From positions 1 through 39,318 of the forward strand of contig JAHFHG010000019.1 in NCBI GenBank assembly GCA_023247035.1: a stretch of DNA of 39,318 nucleotides, read 5' to 3'. The first letter of the stretch is position 1. Each line of letters starts with the position of its first letter. The position numbers and the translations under genes are program-made. Below the pieces are notes generated by a model that searched no databases, was not told where the DNA came from, and saw only the letters and a program-made list of their open reading frames with translations. The stretch is from Candidatus Omnitrophota bacterium. GTDB lineage: Bacteria > Omnitrophota > Omnitrophia > Omnitrophales > Aquincolibacteriaceae. Below, one piece after another: positions 27,718-36,946 of the stretch.

Positions 27718-29190
27718 TCACGACAGCGTCCCCCCCACTTTCAAAAGCAGGGCCTCGAGCGCGGGAGTCATATAATGAAGAATGGCTTTAGGATAAATGC
27801 CGATCGCGAGAATCAAGATCATCAAAGGCACGAGGGTGAAAATTTCCCTTGTATTGATTTCGGGAAGCGACTGCCATTTTTTGTTCAAGGGGCCGAGCAG
27901 CACGCGCCGGATCATTAACAAAAGATAAGCCGCGGCCAGAATAATGCCGAGGCAGGCAAGGGCCGTCGTGGTTTTATGATATTGGTAGCCGCCAAGCAGG
28001 ACGAGAAACTCGCTGATAAATCCGCTCAAGCCCGGCAGCCCGAGCGAGGCGAGAGAAAAAAAGATCAGAATCCCGGAATAGACCGGCATTTGAGCGCTCA
28101 GGCCGCCGAAGGCGTTCATATCCCGGGTGTGCGCGCGGTCGTAGAGAACGCCCACCAGCAAGAACAGGCCGCCGGTGATGGTTCCGTGGTTGAACATTTG
28201 AAGAAGCGCGCCGTTCCATCCGTTCTGTGTCAAGGCCGCAAGGCCGAGCAAAACAAATCCCATATGGCTGACGCTTGAGTAGGCCACCATTTTTTTAAAA
28301 TCGGTTTGCGCCAGGGCCACAAATCCGCCGTAGACAATCCCGATCACCGCAAGGAGCGCAAAAAAAGGCCGGAACCAAACCGACGCCTCGGGAAAAAGGG
28401 GATAGCTGAAACGCATAAAGCCGTAAGTTCCCATTTTCAGCAGGACGCCGGCCAGGATCACGCTGATCGGCGTCGGCGCTTCGACGTGAGCGTCGGGCAG
28501 CCAGGTATGAAAAGGAAAAACCGGCACCTTGATCGCGAATCCAAAAAAGAAGGCCAGGAAAACCATTTTTTGGAAACCCAGGGCGAAAGAATTTTTTACC
28601 AGCTCAGTCCAGTCAAAGGTGTGGGGATTGGAATTGAAATAAAGCGCCAGGATCCCTAAGAGCATCAGCAAACTGCCGGCAAGAGTGTAAAGGAAAAATT
28701 TGATCGCCGCGTATTCTCTTCGCGGCCCGCCCCAAATCCCAATCAGGAAATACATCGGGACTAAAACCACTTCCCAAAAAACATAAAAGAGGAACAAGTC
28801 CAGCGCGAGAAAAGTGCCCATCATCCCGGTTTCCAGAAGGAGGTAGAGGAAATAATATTCCTTCTGTCGTTCCTGAATGCCGAAAGAGCCGAGGCAGGCG
28901 AGGAGCGAAATCAGGGCGGTTAGGAGGATCATCGGAAAGCTGATCCCGTCCATCCCCACAAAATAATGCACGTTGAACTGGGGGATCCACACAGCCTTTT
29001 CGATGAGCTGGAAATCCGCCTGGCCCGGATTGAACGTTTGGAACGTCAGAAGGGCCAAAAGAAAAACAATCCCCGTGGCCAGAAGCGCAATTTGTTTGAT
29101 CAGGGATTCCTGGGATTTCGGGATCAGAAGGATGAGGAGCGCTCCGAGGAGCGGGGTAAAAATAATCAACGATAAAAGATGTGCAGTCAT
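27718..29190 (-). CDS. nuoM: NADH-quinone oxidoreductase subunit M
   Basis: NuoM is an antiporter-like proton-pumping subunit of complex I. From ATG 29190 it is 490 residues with about 14 membrane helices. Recognisable segments are FYVFWEVVLVPMYFLIGIWG (conserved pumping Glu), FPFHTWLPDAHVEAPTPISV, LKMGTYGFMRF (Lys helix) and KMVAYSSVSHMGFVLLG. The frame extends to a TTG at 29199, but ATG 29190 has AAGGAG about 10 nt upstream and gives the usual hydrophobic start (MTAHLLSLIIFTPLLGALL). The gene is flanked on both sides by palindromic repeat elements. Confidence 0.95.
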   Translation of the reverse strand: MTAHLLSLIIFTPLLGALLILLIPKSQESLIKQIALLATGIVFLLALLTFQTFNPGQADFQLIEKAVWIPQFNVHYFVGMDGISFPMILLTALISLLACLGSFGIQERQKEYYFLYLLLETGMMGTFLALDLFLFYVFWEVVLVPMYFLIGIWGGPRREYAAIKFFLYTLAGSLLMLLGILALYFNSNPHTFDWTELVKNSFALGFQKMVFLAFFFGFAIKVPVFPFHTWLPDAHVEAPTPISVILAGVLLKMGTYGFMRFSYPLFPEASVWFRPFFALLAVIGIVYGGFVALAQTDFKKMVAYSSVSHMGFVLLGLAALTQNGWNGALLQMFNHGTITGGLFLLVGVLYDRAHTRDMNAFGGLSAQMPVYSGILIFFSLASLGLPGLSGFISEFLVLLGGYQYHKTTTALACLGIILAAAYLLLMIRRVLLGPLNKKWQSLPEINTREIFTLVPLMILILAIGIYPKAILHYMTPALEALLLKVGGTLS

Positions 29191-29213
29191 ATTTTCCAAC
29201 TCCTTTTAAGGTG

Positions 29214-29363
29214 TTGTCATTCCCGCGTCCGCCAATAATCGGCGGAAAAGCGGCCCCGAGAAATGCGAAGCGTTTCCGGGGCTAAAGTTCTGGAAATCAC
29301 TCTGCGATTTCACAGAGGAATCCAGATACTGGATTCCTGATAAAAACATTCAGCGAATGACAA
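29214..29363. repeat. Palindromic repeat element copy 2 (nuoL-nuoM gap)
   Basis: A 150-bp element starting TTGTCATTCCCGCGTCCGCC and ending GAATGACAA, the longest of the four copies. It is a string of hairpins: CCGCC/GGCGG with an AATAATC loop, CCCCG/CGGGG enclosing a GAAATGC/GCGTTTC arm, GAAATC/GATTTC, and a perfect 9-bp GGAATCCAG-ATA-CTGGATTCC. Its first about 38 bases are identical to copy 3. It fills most of the 197-bp gap between nuoL and nuoM. A transcript of either strand would fold strongly. Confidence 0.8.
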
Positions 29364-29387
29364 AGAAAAAATCTTCCAAACCCAAAA

Positions 29388-31310
29388 TTATTGCCTTAGC
29401 TCAATAAAGATGAAAAGAAGAATACTTAAGAATACGAATAACAAGTAGTGCTGAATGAAGCCGGTCTGGATTCGCCGGAGCGCGCGGCTGAAAAATTGCG
29501 TGAACAGACCCATAAAATTCACCCCGCCGTCGATAATGTATTTATCAAACCCCATCTGAATGCGGCTTGCGAAAAGCGTGGCGAAGCCGGTTTGGTTGAC
29601 GGCCCCGTCGATCACGCGCTGGTCGAAATCAAAAAGAAACTGCGCGAACGTTTGGAAGGGGCGCACGATCCAGGCGGCGTAAATTTCGTCAAACCAGAAT
29701 TTGTTCGCCGAGAGTTCGTAGAGAGGGCGGAACTTTTGGAGGATCCACTCCGAACGTTTTTGCTTTCCAAGGTACATCCACGCCGCTAAAAGGATTCCGG
29801 CCAGCCCGGCAGCAATGGACGCGCCCATCACGGTCAAGTTGAGCGTTTCTTCTGCGTGATGAGCTCCCTCCGCGGCCGCGCGGCCGTGAATAAAATTTTG
29901 GAACCAGTGGTGCATCCACGGAGAGCCCGGAAGCCCGACGGCGATCGAGCCTAGCGCAAGGATCCAAAGCGGGCCGGTCATGACCGCAGGGGATTCGTGG
30001 GCGTGAACGTGCGAATCGCGGGGCGTCCCGAAAAAAGTCAGGAACACGAGGCGGAACATATAAAAGGAAGTCATAAAAGCCGTGAAGGTCAGGATCCCGT
30101 AGACCAAAAAGTTTCCGGAATTAAAGGCCGTGACAAGGATTTCATCCTTGGACCAAAAACCGGAGAGCGGAGGAACTCCTGCGATCGCGAGCGCCGCGAT
30201 CAGAAAAGTAGCGCCCGTGTGTTTCATTTTTTTGAAGAGCCCGCCCATTTGCCGGATATCTTGAGTGCCTGTCCCGTGGATTACGCTGCCCGCTCCCAGG
30301 AAAAGCAGGGCCTTGAAAAAGGCGTGCGTCATCAAATGAAAAGCGCCGGCGCTAAGGCCTCCGAGGCCGAGGGCCGTGACCATAAATCCGAGCTGGGAAA
30401 TCGTGGAATAAGCCAGGACCTTTTTAATGTCCGTCGCGCTCAGGGCGATAAAAGCGGCCATAAAGGCGGTGATCGTTCCAATGATCGTGATCATTCCCAT
30501 ACATAAAGGAAAGCGGGCGAAGAGAACGAAAGAGCGTGCGACAAGAAACACGCCGGCGGCCACCATTGTCGCGGCGTGGATGAGCGCGCTGACCGGCGTG
30601 GGGCCTTCCATGGCATCGGGAAGCCAGACGTGAAGCGGGAATTGGGCGGATTTTCCGATCGTGCCGCAGAAAATAAGGAGCGCCGCGGCCAGGACGGCCG
30701 GGCCGGGTTGGATGGATTCCAAATCCGCAAAATTAAGCGTCCCCGCCGCAACAAATAAAGTTAAGATCCCGAGAAAAAATCCCACGTCCCCGACGCGCGT
30801 CGTCAGGAAAGCTTTTCGCGCAGCATTCGCCGCGGAATCTTTTTCAAACCAGAATCCGATCAAAAGGTAGGAGCAGAGCCCCATCACTTCCCACGCCATA
30901 AAAAATTGAATGTAGTTATTTGAGATGACCAGCGTGAGCATCGCGCTCATGAAAAGGGAAAGGTAAGCAAAGAACCTGCTGAAGCGCGGGTCCTCGTGCA
31001 TATAACCGACGGAATAAATTTGAATGAGCGTTCCCACGAGCGTGACGACAAACAGAAGCGTTGCGGAAAGGGGATCCAGAAGATAACCGAACTGAAGTTT
31101 ATAATTCCCAAGCGTCAGCCAGTGCCAACTTTTAAGAAAATGCCCGCCCTGCGCGACCGCAAGAATAGCCGGATAAGAAAGGACGCAGGCGCCCGCGCTT
31201 GCCAGGATCGAAATCCAGGAAGCGGCGCGGCGCACGTACCGGCCGAAAAGTATATTGATCGTAAACGCTGCGAGCGGAAGCAGGGGAATCAGCGGCGTAT
31301 ATTCAATCAT
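29388..31310 (-). CDS. nuoL: NADH-quinone oxidoreductase subunit L
   Basis: NuoL is the distal antiporter-like subunit of complex I, with a long lateral helix near its C-terminus. The 640-residue length and about 16 membrane segments fit. Motifs include QFFMAWEVMGLCSYLLIGFW (conserved Glu), AQFPLHVWLPDAMEGPTPVS, ALIHAATMVAAGVFLVARSF (Lys/His helix region) and KKVLAYSTISQLGFMVTALG. ATG 31310 lies 4 bp after the nuoK stop. The nuoL-nuoM gap holds the largest repeat element. Confidence 0.95.
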   Translation of the reverse strand: MIEYTPLIPLLPLAAFTINILFGRYVRRAASWISILASAGACVLSYPAILAVAQGGHFLKSWHWLTLGNYKLQFGYLLDPLSATLLFVVTLVGTLIQIYSVGYMHEDPRFSRFFAYLSLFMSAMLTLVISNNYIQFFMAWEVMGLCSYLLIGFWFEKDSAANAARKAFLTTRVGDVGFFLGILTLFVAAGTLNFADLESIQPGPAVLAAALLIFCGTIGKSAQFPLHVWLPDAMEGPTPVSALIHAATMVAAGVFLVARSFVLFARFPLCMGMITIIGTITAFMAAFIALSATDIKKVLAYSTISQLGFMVTALGLGGLSAGAFHLMTHAFFKALLFLGAGSVIHGTGTQDIRQMGGLFKKMKHTGATFLIAALAIAGVPPLSGFWSKDEILVTAFNSGNFLVYGILTFTAFMTSFYMFRLVFLTFFGTPRDSHVHAHESPAVMTGPLWILALGSIAVGLPGSPWMHHWFQNFIHGRAAAEGAHHAEETLNLTVMGASIAAGLAGILLAAWMYLGKQKRSEWILQKFRPLYELSANKFWFDEIYAAWIVRPFQTFAQFLFDFDQRVIDGAVNQTGFATLFASRIQMGFDKYIIDGGVNFMGLFTQFFSRALRRIQTGFIQHYLLFVFLSILLFIFIELRQ

Positions 31311-31314
31311 ACGA

Positions 31315-31629
31315 TTACCCTTTCAAAAGGTCGATTTGATCGGTGAAGATCGTTTTTCGAATGCGGAAAAGCGCCAGGACAATGGCCAGTCCCACGGCGA
31401 CGGCCGCGGCGGCCATTGCGATAATAAAAAGCGCAAAAATCTGGCCGGTTTCCGGCGCAAGAGAAGTGCTCCTCGAAAAAGCCACGAGGTTGACATTCAC
31501 GGCATTGACAATCAGCTCAATGGAAAGCAGGATCCCGATAATATTCCGCCGGACGAGGGCGCCGTAGACTCCGATGACGAAAAGTGCCGCGGCAAAAAAC
31601 AAAAAATGCTGAAGGGGAACGGGCATCAT
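31315..31629 (-). CDS. nuoK: NADH-quinone oxidoreductase subunit K
   Basis: NuoK is a small three-helix membrane subunit (104 residues, typical about 100) related to MrpC, part of the proton path of complex I. The segments GVYGALVRRNIIGILLSIEL, the conserved Glu-helix, and VNAVNVNLVAFSR are characteristic. The start overlaps the end of nuoJ by 4 bp, and nuoL starts 4 bp after its stop, so J-K-L are tightly coupled. Two adjacent Met codons begin the frame. Confidence 0.95.
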   Translation of the reverse strand: MMPVPLQHFLFFAAALFVIGVYGALVRRNIIGILLSIELIVNAVNVNLVAFSRSTSLAPETGQIFALFIIAMAAAAVAVGLAIVLALFRIRKTIFTDQIDLLKG

Positions 31630-32141
31630 ACAGAATCCTTTTTGGCAATGACAATGGCCCCGATTAAAACGGCGATAAGAATGACGGAGATCACTTCGAA
31701 GGGGAAAATATAATCTCCCAGAAGGGATCCTGCCAAACTCGCAAGAGTGGCGTAACTATTCTCGGAAGTCCCGCCCTGAATCGGCCAGGGCGTCGAGCGG
31801 ATCACGCCCCAAAGCGCGGCAAGAAAGACAACGGCCCCGCCCACGGCCGCAGGCCCTAACTTGTTGCGCTGGGCAATCGTCTTATTGCTGATCCCTTCCG
31901 TCAGCATAATGGCAAAAATAATGAGCGTGACGACCGCACCGACGTAAAGCAGCACTTGAATAACGGCTAAGAATTCGGCGTGAAGGATCAAATAAATTCC
32001 CGCAATGCCTAAAAGGGCGGCGACCAGAGAAAGCGTCGCATGAAAAATATTCGGAAGGGTGACTGTTGCAACTCCGGCAATTAGACTTATTCCCATTAAA
32101 ACGTAAGCTGCAATTGAGATTAGATTATGCAAGGTAACCAC
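31626..32141 (-). CDS. nuoJ: NADH-quinone oxidoreductase subunit J
   Basis: NuoJ (171 residues, about 5 membrane helices) contributes the flexible third helix near the coupling region of complex I. EFLAVIQVLLYVGAVVTLII followed by FAIMLTEG is the family hallmark. The frame starts with GTG 32141; a TTG three codons later follows GGGGGTGG at a reasonable spacing and is an alternative start. Its end overlaps nuoK. Between it and nuoH upstream lies a 49-bp palindromic repeat element. Confidence 0.93.
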   Translation of the reverse strand: MVTLHNLISIAAYVLMGISLIAGVATVTLPNIFHATLSLVAALLGIAGIYLILHAEFLAVIQVLLYVGAVVTLIIFAIMLTEGISNKTIAQRNKLGPAAVGGAVVFLAALWGVIRSTPWPIQGGTSENSYATLASLAGSLLGDYIFPFEVISVILIAVLIGAIVIAKKDSV

Positions 32142-32160
32142 CCCCGATTTTTCACCAAGG

Positions 32161-32209
32161 TTGTCATTCCCGCGTCCGCCAATAATCGGCGGAAAAGCCG
32201 GAATGACAA
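32161..32209. repeat. Palindromic repeat element copy 3 (nuoH-nuoJ gap)
   Basis: The shortest copy (49 bp): TTGTCATTCC at the left end, GGAATGACAA at the right end, and one internal hairpin CCGCC-AATAATC-GGCGG. Its first about 38 bases are identical to copy 2, so copy 2 looks like the same element carrying about 100 bp of extra hairpins, or copy 3 is an internal deletion. It fills most of the nuoH-nuoJ gap. Confidence 0.8.
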
Positions 32210-32216
32210 ACGTGTG

Positions 32217-33398
32217 CTATTCCGCAAAATGATAAACCCTTTTCTCCGGGACAACGTCACGATTCAGTTTTGTTAAAATCCAAAAGGCAAGCGCGAGCAA
32301 AACCATAGACCCGGCGATTCGCACGGGGCGGCTTGTAAAATACCAAAATCCCGTGACCAAGAGATTTGCAAGCGTCAACGGAAGCAAGAATTTCCACGCC
32401 AATCCCATTAATTGATCCACCCGGACTCGGGGAAGCGTGCCCCGGAACCAGATCATCACAAAAATAAGGGCGTAAGTTTTCAGGAAAAACCAAATCCACG
32501 AAGGCAGAAAAGGCCCCTGCCAGCCGCCCAGGAAAAGAGTGACGGCCAGGCCTGAAAGGGTAAACGAATTCATGAATTCCGCCATATAAAAGAGCGCGAA
32601 CTTCATCCCGCTGTATTCGGTGTGAAATCCCGCTACGATTTCGGATTCGCCTTCAGGCAAATCAAAGGGCGAGCGATTGCATTCGGCGACGGCGCAAAGA
32701 AAGAAGATGATAAAACCGAGAAAACCCCAGGGCGTGAAGACGAACCATTTGAGGCCGTGCCACCTGCTTTGGGCCTCGACAATCGAGTTTGTCGAAAGGC
32801 TGCCGGCCATCATAATGACGGGCACGACGGAAAGGACCATCGGGATTTCATAAGAAATCATCTGGGCGGCGGAGCGCATTCCGCCGAGAAGGGAAAACTT
32901 GTTGCGCGAGCTCCAGCTTGCCATAAAAATGGCGATCGTTGTTGTGGAGGAAACTGCGATAAAAAAAAGCAGGCCGACGTTAAGATCCACAGCCGTCATA
33001 TTCCGGCCGAACGGAATCACAGCGAATACCAGAAGGGCGGGCATGACGATGAAGAGCGGAGCCAAAAAATGAATCACCTTATCGGCCTCGAGGGGGACAA
33101 TATCTTCCTTGGTGAGCATTTTAATGCCGTCCGCAAACGGCTGAAGCAGCCCCCATTTGCCGACGCGGTTGGGGCCGATGCGGTTTTGCATCCGGCCGAT
33201 GACCTTGCGCTCGAGGAGCGTCAGGTACATCATCGTAAAAGGCCCCAGCACGGCAATCGCGCTGATACTGATCAGGATCGACGTTAAAAGGCACGCCCAG
33301 TCAGGCAGGAAATGGCCCGTGACACCGAGAATGATCTTTTTTGCAATGATGAAAATTTGATCGAGTGTTTGCATTGAGAAAATTTTTTCTGTTTTCAT
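32217..33398 (-). CDS. nuoH: NADH-quinone oxidoreductase subunit H
   Basis: NuoH joins the membrane arm to the quinone pocket of complex I. Hallmarks are LTLLERKVIGRMQNRIGPNR, FADGIKMLTKEDIVP, DLNVGLLFFIAVSS, NRSPFDLPEGESEIVAGFHTEYSGMKFALF (given as two adjacent blocks, NRSPFDLPEGESE and IVAGFHTEYSG) and RGTLPRVRVDQLM. The frame is open to a TTG at 33479, but the 80 bp in between contain a strong hairpin (33421-33459) and the residues are not family-like. I chose ATG 33398 (393 residues); ATG 33374 (MQTLDQIFIIAKK) is equally plausible. Neither has a clear Shine-Dalgarno. It follows nuoI, the reverse of the usual H-I order. Confidence 0.9.
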   Translation of the reverse strand: MKTEKIFSMQTLDQIFIIAKKIILGVTGHFLPDWACLLTSILISISAIAVLGPFTMMYLTLLERKVIGRMQNRIGPNRVGKWGLLQPFADGIKMLTKEDIVPLEADKVIHFLAPLFIVMPALLVFAVIPFGRNMTAVDLNVGLLFFIAVSSTTTIAIFMASWSSRNKFSLLGGMRSAAQMISYEIPMVLSVVPVIMMAGSLSTNSIVEAQSRWHGLKWFVFTPWGFLGFIIFFLCAVAECNRSPFDLPEGESEIVAGFHTEYSGMKFALFYMAEFMNSFTLSGLAVTLFLGGWQGPFLPSWIWFFLKTYALIFVMIWFRGTLPRVRVDQLMGLAWKFLLPLTLANLLVTGFWYFTSRPVRIAGSMVLLALAFWILTKLNRDVVPEKRVYHFAE

Positions 33399-33420
33399 AC
33401 CTACTGAACTTTCAGAATCG

Positions 33421-33459
33421 AATGGATACGCTTTCTCAGAGGGGAAACGCGTATCCATT
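33421..33459. repeat. Strong inverted repeat between nuoI and nuoH
   Basis: AATGGATACGC (33421-33431) and GCGTATCCATT (33449-33459) are perfect 11-bp inverted repeats around a 17-nt centre. Inside, TTTC and GAAA can extend the stem with one bulged base. It sits in the 89-bp space between the nuoI stop and the likely nuoH start. It is unrelated in sequence to the TGTCATTCC elements. It may be a processing or translation-control hairpin, or a second small repeat family. Confidence 0.75.
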
Positions 33460-33487
33460 GATTTCCGAAACGTCAGCAATTCGGAGT

Positions 33488-34051
33488 CTAATCCGGCTGT
33501 TTTGCTTTTGCCGCCGCCTCAGCAGCCGCTTTTTTCTTCTCTTCCGCTTCCCGGCGCTGCTGATCGATAGCCGTCGCGTCCGTCGGGCGGATTTTGTGAA
33601 AATACTCGTTCGATTTGAGCAAATCGTCCTTATGATAAAGAAGGCGGCTCTGCCGCTCCGGCCCTGCGATCTCGAATTCATGATCCATATAAATGGCGTC
33701 GAAAGGGCATGCCTCCTCGCAGATTCCGCAGTTCATACAGACCGTAAAGTCAATGTCGAAAACAGCCGGCCGCTTGAGGGGCCTTCCTTCCTTATCGAAC
33801 TCGCGCACGATATAAATACATTTCGGAGGGCACTCCTTGGCGCAGATGTCGCAGGCTACGCAGCGCAGATTTTCGGGATTGCGGTCGTAAACCAGGAACG
33901 GAAAATTCCGGAAGCGCTCCTTTTCGGGCAGCCGCGTTTCAGGATATTCGACGGTAAAAATTCCGCCTTCTTCCGGCCCCTTGAAATAAGAGGTGAAGAA
34001 ATTTTTCAGGGTGATCAACATGCTCCGCAAGACCCCGGATCCGAAAATCAT
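33488..34051 (-). CDS. nuoI: NADH-quinone oxidoreductase subunit I (two 4Fe-4S ferredoxin)
   Basis: NuoI carries the N6a/N6b clusters that lead electrons to NuoB. The 187-residue protein has the two expected motifs, CVACDICAKECPP (C64, C67, C70, C74) and CMNCGICEEACPF (C105, C108, C111, C115). The N-terminal hydrophobic/amphipathic stretch (TLKNFFTSYF) is typical. The C-terminus adds a charged Ala/Lys-rich tail (about 165-187). It is directly after nuoD (1 bp gap) and before nuoH, whereas most nuo operons place I after H. Confidence 0.95.
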   Translation of the reverse strand: MIFGSGVLRSMLITLKNFFTSYFKGPEEGGIFTVEYPETRLPEKERFRNFPFLVYDRNPENLRCVACDICAKECPPKCIYIVREFDKEGRPLKRPAVFDIDFTVCMNCGICEEACPFDAIYMDHEFEIAGPERQSRLLYHKDDLLKSNEYFHKIRPTDATAIDQQRREAEEKKKAAAEAAAKAKQPD

Positions 34052-34052
34052 C

Positions 34053-35210
34053 TTAGTGGTCCACCTCTCCTAAAACAATGTCGACCGAGCCTAAAATCAC
34101 AATGACGTCGGCGATTTTGTGGCCGAGGCACATATCTTCAAGAATCGTGAGATTAATGAACGAGGGCGCGCGCACGTGATAACGCCACGGCTGCGGGGTC
34201 CCGTCGCTGACGACGTAAAATCCGAGCTCTCCTTTAGGGGCTTCCACCCGGCCGTAGGCCTCTCCCACCGGCGGCTTGAAATTGCGCGGCGATTTCAGAA
34301 AGGGGGCCATTTTTTTGCTCACGAGTTCTCCGGTTGCAGGAATGTCTTTTAAGGCCTGATCGAGAATCTTCAAGCTTTCGTGCATTTCCAGGATCCGGAC
34401 GTAATAGCGGTCGTAAACGTCGCCTTTTTCGCCCAGCGGAATCCGGAATTTAAAGCGCCCGTAAATGGAATACTTGTCGACTTTGCGGATATCGTAATCG
34501 ACGCCGGACGCCCGGAGCATGGGGCCGGTTATACTCGCGCTGACGGCCAGCTCTTTGGGCAGCACGCCCACGTTTTGGCAGCGCATACATAAGATTTCAT
34601 TTTTGGAAAGCAGCGCTTCGAACTCTTCAAGAAATTTGGGGAATTTTTTGACGATCTCTTTAATCCGCTGGAGAATGTGCGGCTGGATCTCGTATTTGAC
34701 GCCTCCGAAACGGAAATAGTTGCACATCATCCGCGCGCCCGAGACCTCCTCGAAAATGTCCAGAATTTTTTCCCGCTCGCGGAAGGCGTACAGCACCGGC
34801 GTGAAGAACGCGCCGAGATCATTCAAGAGGAAGCCGATCACCGAAACGTGATTCACGAGCCTTGTCAGCTCGGCCATAATGACGCGGATATACTGGGCCC
34901 GCTCCGGCACTTCAATATTGGCAAGTTTTTCCACGGCCAGCGAGTAGCCGAAATTATTCGACATCGAATTGAAATAATCCAGCCGGTCCGTGTAGGGCAT
35001 GGAAGCCGCGTAAGACATATTTTCCGCAATCTGCTCGTGATTCCGATGCAGGTAGCCCATCACGGGCTTGAGCGAGACGACCGTTTCGCCGTCGCAGACG
35101 ATGTTCATCCGGAAGACGCCGTGAGTTGAGGGATGCTGCGGCCCAAAATTAATTTCAAGGGTCTCCGTATTCAGTGCGCTGGGATCGCGCGCGGAAAATA
35201 TTTTTTCCAT
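34053..35210 (-). CDS. nuoD: NADH-quinone oxidoreductase subunit D
   Basis: NuoD (49-kDa subunit homologue) forms the quinone-binding cavity together with NuoB. The 385-residue protein shows [15 protein letters not shown] (21-35), [16 protein letters not shown], the quinone-site region [34 protein letters not shown] and the C-terminal [13 protein letters not shown]. The last residue is His where most homologues I recall end in Arg. nuoC and nuoD are separate genes, unlike the fused nuoCD of E. coli. The gene lies 1 bp after nuoC and 1 bp before nuoI. Confidence 0.97.
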   Translation of the reverse strand: MEKIFSARDPSALNTETLEINFGPQHPSTHGVFRMNIVCDGETVVSLKPVMGYLHRNHEQIAENMSYAASMPYTDRLDYFNSMSNNFGYSLAVEKLANIEVPERAQYIRVIMAELTRLVNHVSVIGFLLNDLGAFFTPVLYAFREREKILDIFEEVSGARMMCNYFRFGGVKYEIQPHILQRIKEIVKKFPKFLEEFEALLSKNEILCMRCQNVGVLPKELAVSASITGPMLRASGVDYDIRKVDKYSIYGRFKFRIPLGEKGDVYDRYYVRILEMHESLKILDQALKDIPATGELVSKKMAPFLKSPRNFKPPVGEAYGRVEAPKGELGFYVVSDGTPQPWRYHVRAPSFINLTILEDMCLGHKIADVIVILGSVDIVLGEVDH

Positions 35211-35211
35211 A

Positions 35212-35811
35212 TTATTGCGGCTCCGGCTGGCCCGGCCGCTCGGCGACGGCGCGTCTGCCTTGTTTTTTCAGTTCCTCGGCTCGTTTTTTCATCCCTTCCG
35301 GAACTTGCACTTGATGTTTTTCAAGCCACTCAATGTCGGACGCTTCCAGGATCTCCGAATCCTCCTGCACGTAATCCTTGCGCATCGGGAAGCCTTCGAA
35401 ACCTTCCCACATAAAAATGCGCCGGAGATCCGGATGATTTTCAAAGATAATCCCGTAAGTATCGTAAGCCTCCCGCTCTTGATATTCCGCGCCGCGATAA
35501 AGGGGAACTAAAGAGGGAATCCGCGCTTGATCCCGGCCGACTCTTGCGCGCAGGACAAACGGCCCAGTTTTCTTTTCCATCGAATAAAGATGATAGACCG
35601 CCTCGAGATATTGAAGGTAATCCGCGCCCGTCACGGACGAAAGATAATCGAACCTGAATTCCTCCGAGGTTTTGAGAAAATTGGCGACCTTGGGAAGGTC
35701 CTGGGGATTTTCGATAAGAAGAGTGTCCCTGACCCATTTTAAAGCTGTCCCGGGCAGCGCCGTTTGAATTTTGTTTTTGATTTCTTCAGGAGTCATCACA
35801 ATAAAACTCAC
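35212..35811 (-). CDS. nuoC: NADH-quinone oxidoreductase subunit C
   Basis: NuoC (30-kDa subunit homologue) is a peripheral-arm subunit. The 199-residue protein carries the signature [20 protein letters not shown] followed by [20 protein letters not shown] and the [15 protein letters not shown] segment. Its ATG overlaps the end of nuoB by 4 bp. The C-terminal about 35 residues ([20 protein letters not shown] and beyond) are a charged, Pro-ending tail beyond the domain, similar in character to the tails of NuoB and NuoI here. Confidence 0.95.
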   Translation of the reverse strand: MSFIVMTPEEIKNKIQTALPGTALKWVRDTLLIENPQDLPKVANFLKTSEEFRFDYLSSVTGADYLQYLEAVYHLYSMEKKTGPFVLRARVGRDQARIPSLVPLYRGAEYQEREAYDTYGIIFENHPDLRRIFMWEGFEGFPMRKDYVQEDSEILEASDIEWLEKHQVQVPEGMKKRAEELKKQGRRAVAERPGQPEPQ

Positions 35812-36560
35812 GAAGCCGAAGGCTGGGAAGCGGAAGAAGCGGACGTCGCCGCAGGTCTTGCAGCCACAGGAGCGTCCAGATTGGGCGCCTTATCTTTTTT
35901 ACCGATTAAAACGGGTTCGCCGTAGCGTTCTTTCCGGTGGTCCACTTCGCGCGGCGCCCACACTTCCGGATTAAATTTCGGGATCAGCCCGTGCGGGCCG
36001 CATTCCGGGACCGGATATTCCCGCTTGAGGCCTTTTTGGTACCACTCGGTTTTTTCGATCGTCTGGCCGTCAATTTTTCGCTGAAGTTCCATCAGGCCGT
36101 AAAGAAGGGCCTCGGGCCGCGGCGGGCAGCCCGGCAGATGAACATCAATAGGGATATAACGGTCGATGCCGCGCAGCACATTGTAGCCGTCGATAAAAGG
36201 GCCGCCCGCAATCGAACAAGCGCCCATGGTGATCACGTACTTGGGTTCCGCCATTTGATTGTAAAGGCGCACCACTTGAGGGGCCATTTTTTTGGTCACC
36301 GTTCCCGCGACGATCATTAAATCCGATTGGCGGGGGGAGGGCCGGAAAAGTTCCGCGCCGAAGCGGGCGATGTCGTAGCGCGCGCAAGCGGTGGCGATCA
36401 TTTCAATGGCGCAGCAGGCCAGCCCGAACTGCATCGGCCAAATGGAAGAACGCCGCCCCCAGTTGTAAAGCTCATTAAGCGTGGCGACGACGATTCCCTT
36501 TTTGCCTAATTCGCTTTTCAACCCGCCGTCCACACTCGAAAGATTTTCTGTAAAGGCCAT
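35808..36560 (-). CDS. nuoB: NADH-quinone oxidoreductase subunit B
   Basis: NuoB holds cluster N2, the last iron-sulfur cluster before quinone. The 250-residue protein has GLACCAIEM with C49 and C50, GACSIAGG with C115 and [20 protein letters not shown] with C145, the four expected ligands. Most NuoB proteins are 160-200 residues; here about 60-70 extra residues follow the domain, ending in an Ala/Ser-rich low-complexity tail ([14 protein letters not shown]). The gene is 6 bp after nuoA and overlaps nuoC by 4 bp. Confidence 0.96.
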   Translation of the reverse strand: MAFTENLSSVDGGLKSELGKKGIVVATLNELYNWGRRSSIWPMQFGLACCAIEMIATACARYDIARFGAELFRPSPRQSDLMIVAGTVTKKMAPQVVRLYNQMAEPKYVITMGACSIAGGPFIDGYNVLRGIDRYIPIDVHLPGCPPRPEALLYGLMELQRKIDGQTIEKTEWYQKGLKREYPVPECGPHGLIPKFNPEVWAPREVDHRKERYGEPVLIGKKDKAPNLDAPVAARPAATSASSASQPSAS

Positions 36561-36566
36561 CTTAGA

Positions 36567-36938
36567 TTACTCCCACTGCAGCACTTTTTTGCGCCAGGCG
36601 TAGACGAGGCCCACGCTTAGAATGGCAATGAAGAGAATCATTTCGACAAAGGCAAAAAGCCCCAGCGATTTGAACGAAACCGCCCACGGATAAATGAAAA
36701 TGGTTTCCACATCGAAAATCACGAAAATCAGGGCATAGATATAATATTGAATTCGGAATTGGATCCACGGATCGCCTTCCGCCTCAAGGCCGCATTCGTA
36801 GGTAGCGTTTTTGGTGGGCGAGGGTTTTTTAGGCGCGACGACTTTCGCAAGCAGAATGGGAAGCAGCGGAAAAACGAGAGCAAACAGGACAAAAACACCG
36901 ATGAATAAATAGTGATAAAAATAAGAATCCGTAGGCAT
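36567..36938 (-). CDS. nuoA: NADH-quinone oxidoreductase subunit A
   Basis: NuoA is a three-helix membrane subunit near the quinone site. The 123-residue protein has the family signature YECGLEAEGDPWIQFRIQYY and VIFDVETIFIYPWAV. It is the first gene of the nuo cluster. The ATG at 36938 has no Shine-Dalgarno; instead a TATAAT box ends 8 nt upstream, predicting a transcript that begins at or within about 2 nt of the start codon. The N-terminus MPTDSYFYHYLFIGVFVLF fits the family, so the ATG itself is not in doubt. Confidence 0.95.
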   Translation of the reverse strand: MPTDSYFYHYLFIGVFVLFALVFPLLPILLAKVVAPKKPSPTKNATYECGLEAEGDPWIQFRIQYYIYALIFVIFDVETIFIYPWAVSFKSLGLFAFVEMILFIAILSVGLVYAWRKKVLQWE

Positions 36939-36946
36939 AAAAAGGC

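Noticed and set aside
32622-33287. 221-codon plus-strand ORF opposite nuoH
   Set aside because: Antisense to the conserved NuoH core; composition is typical of shadow frames.
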